DNA from: Chloroflexota bacterium | Lineage (GTDB): Bacteria > Chloroflexota > Ktedonobacteria > Ktedonobacterales > Ktedonobacteraceae | Direction: 5' to 3' | NCBI GenBank assembly: GCA_005881995.1 | Contig: VBHV01000622.1 | Span: 1 to 7,141, forward strand | DNA: 7,141 bases | Made by a program: the position numbers and the translations under genes | The notes under the pieces: generated by a model | What the model was told of the DNA's origin: nothing | Databases searched by the model: none | What the model saw: the letters and a program-made list of their open reading frames with translations, nothing else | In this document: positions 6,344 through 7,141 of the stretch, in pieces | Numbering within the stretch: position 1 is the stretch's first letter | Layout: each line of letters opens with the position of its first letter

Positions 6344-6718
6344 TTGCAGGTACGAAAGCCTATCCTAGCTGCCAAGCGGCGCCGACAACTGCATCCGTTT
6401 TTATACCGTATAGGGCCTCTCGGCTTGAGTATCTGTAGCGTTTTACTCGTCAGCCTGATGGCGGTTCTCTACCTCTCACAATTGAGCCAGGCAGTTACCG
6501 CCAACCAGGAAATTTCACGCTTACATAGACAAGCAGCGGCGCTGGAACGCGAGGATCAGGACCTGGTCTATCTCATTGCGCAGGAGCAATCGCCAGTTTA
6601 TATCGCGGCACATGCCAAAGCAATGGGATTGATTCCCGCCGATCCCAGCACGGTAATCGTCCTGGTTGTACCGCACCTCAAAACGATACCACCAGCTGAC
6701 CAGCATATGCAGCCATAG
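6344..6718 (+). CDS. ftsL: FtsL-like cell division protein (TTG start)
   Basis: The 124-residue protein has the FtsL/DivIC plan. There is a basic cytoplasmic tail (KRRRQLHPF, 11-19), one membrane helix at about 24-44, and an extracytoplasmic heptad-like segment (about 47-82) predicted to form a coiled coil. The short family ending YIAAHAKAMGLIPADP (86-101) follows. FtsL acts with the FtsB/DivIC-type partner in the divisome to activate septal synthesis by FtsW and the class B PBP, whose gene follows directly. TTG at 6344 is the only start codon in this frame between the upstream stop (6263) and the membrane helix. It is preceded by GAGAGAG (6332-6338) at a 5-nt spacing. Sequence conservation in this family is low, so the assignment rests on size, topology, the GLIPADP-like end and position between rsmH and the PBP gene. 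Confidence 0.85.
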   Translation: MQVRKPILAAKRRRQLHPFLYRIGPLGLSICSVLLVSLMAVLYLSQLSQAVTANQEISRLHRQAAALEREDQDLVYLIAQEQSPVYIAAHAKAMGLIPADPSTVIVLVVPHLKTIPPADQHMQP

Positions 6719-6719
6719 A

Positions 6720-6748
6720 CGAAGCGCGATAAATCGCGCCCCTACAAA
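6720..6748. repeat. Dispersed palindromic element between ftsL and the PBP gene
   Basis: GCGCGAT (6724-6730) and ATCGCGC (6733-6739) form a perfect inverted repeat with a 2-nt centre, followed by CCCTACAAA. It matches the cores of the three units inside rsmH, including the CCCTAC end. It starts just after the ftsL stop (6718) and ends a few bases before the Shine-Dalgarno of the next gene, so it fills almost the whole gap. Confidence 0.8.
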
Positions 6749-6752
6749 TCGG

Positions 6753-6760
6753 AAAGGAGG
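6753..6760 (+). promoter_or_regulatory. Strong ribosome binding site of the PBP gene
   Basis: AAAGGAGG ends 7 nt before the ATG at 6768. It is the best Shine-Dalgarno in the window and fixes the start of the penicillin-binding protein. Confidence 0.85.
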
Positions 6761-6767
6761 CCAGAAC

Positions 6768-7141
6768 ATGAACGCGGAGTTACAGCGCGCGCGGCATCGA
6801 CAGATGTTCATTTTCTTGCTGGTCTCTTTCGGTATGCTGGTTCTCCTGGGCAGGCTGTACTACTGGCAGATTCTCCAATCGCATAGCGGTTATAATCTTG
6901 CGCAGCGGGCTAACGATGAACACATTCAAAATCAGGTACTTGATGCGCCACGCGGGCTGATTTTCGATAGCCAGGGGCATATTCTGGCCACCAACATCAT
7001 ACGCGATGATGTCTATGTCGAGCCGGTGCAGTACTCCATTGACCATACAGACAACTCGCAAAGCGATCTGAACACGCTGATCAACAGCCTGCACCAGGTT
7101 TTGCCACAGGTGTCAACCGCAAAATTGCAAAACGCCTTTAG
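6768..7141 (+). CDS. ftsI: Class B penicillin-binding protein, FtsI-like (N-terminal part; runs off right edge)
   Basis: The 124 complete codons visible have no stop and continue past the edge. A short basic tail (RARHRQ, 7-12) precedes one membrane helix at about 13-33. Then comes the opening of the PBP dimerisation (pedestal) domain, with the class B signature APRGLIFDSQGHILATN (60-76), the conserved R-G-x-I-x-D-x-x-G-x-x-L-A pattern. The catalytic transpeptidase motifs (SxxK, SxN, KTG) would lie beyond the window, so they cannot be checked. The product is expected to be the septal transpeptidase that crosslinks division peptidoglycan with FtsW and FtsL; an SpoVD-like or elongation-type class B PBP is the alternative. 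Position directly after ftsL favours FtsI. The gap from ftsL is 49 bp and contains the palindromic element. Confidence 0.9.
   Translation, partial: MNAELQRARHRQMFIFLLVSFGMLVLLGRLYYWQILQSHSGYNLAQRANDEHIQNQVLDAPRGLIFDSQGHILATNIIRDDVYVEPVQYSIDHTDNSQSDLNTLINSLHQVLPQVSTAKLQNAF

Noticed and set aside
6780..7094. 104-aa minus-strand ORF opposite the PBP gene
   Set aside because: It is antisense to the conserved PBP dimerisation domain start, and its product has no recognisable feature.

Overview
The window looks like a chromosomal segment of a Chloroflexota bacterium, most likely of the class Ktedonobacteria. The reasons are a mid-range GC content, a division/cell-wall (dcw) cluster starting mraZ-rsmH-ftsL-PBP, and large membrane-anchored proteins built from BACON-like beta-sandwich repeats, one with a short N-terminal Cys-pair (zinc-ribbon-like) module. 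The lineage call is inference from gene style and was not searched.

Left half (1-4177), minus strand: two tandem paralogous genes for single-pass membrane proteins with extracytoplasmic Ig/BACON-like repeats. The gene nearer the centre is complete (695 aa, 2090-4177). The second starts at 1894 and runs off the left edge with 631 codons visible; it has a long cytoplasmic N-terminus with a putative zinc ribbon. The 195 bp between them hold a short palindrome, and a hairpin covers the stop codon of the complete gene.

Centre (4178-4653): a 476-bp divergent intergenic region. It carries three DnaA-box-like 9-mers, then an extended -10 promoter, then GTGG repeats at an exact 10-bp period that match the known operator architecture of MraZ. 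A leader of about 190 nt follows, with a possible 15-codon ORF. This layout suggests that mraZ is autoregulated and might also respond to DnaA.

Right half (4654-7141), plus strand: the head of the dcw cluster. It encodes MraZ (transcriptional regulator), RsmH (16S rRNA C1402 N4-methyltransferase), an FtsL-like divisome protein with a TTG start, and the N-terminus of a class B penicillin-binding protein (FtsI-like). These genes link control of the cluster, ribosome modification and septal peptidoglycan synthesis.

The most unusual feature is in rsmH. About 141 bp, made of three 48-bp units each with a palindromic core, is inserted in frame just before the GILLDLG motif and adds about 47 Gly/Asp/Arg-rich residues. 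The same palindromic element occurs once more outside a gene, between ftsL and the PBP gene. It therefore looks like a dispersed palindromic repeat that has become protein-coding inside a conserved enzyme. A strong hairpin between rsmH and ftsL is a second possible control point within the cluster.
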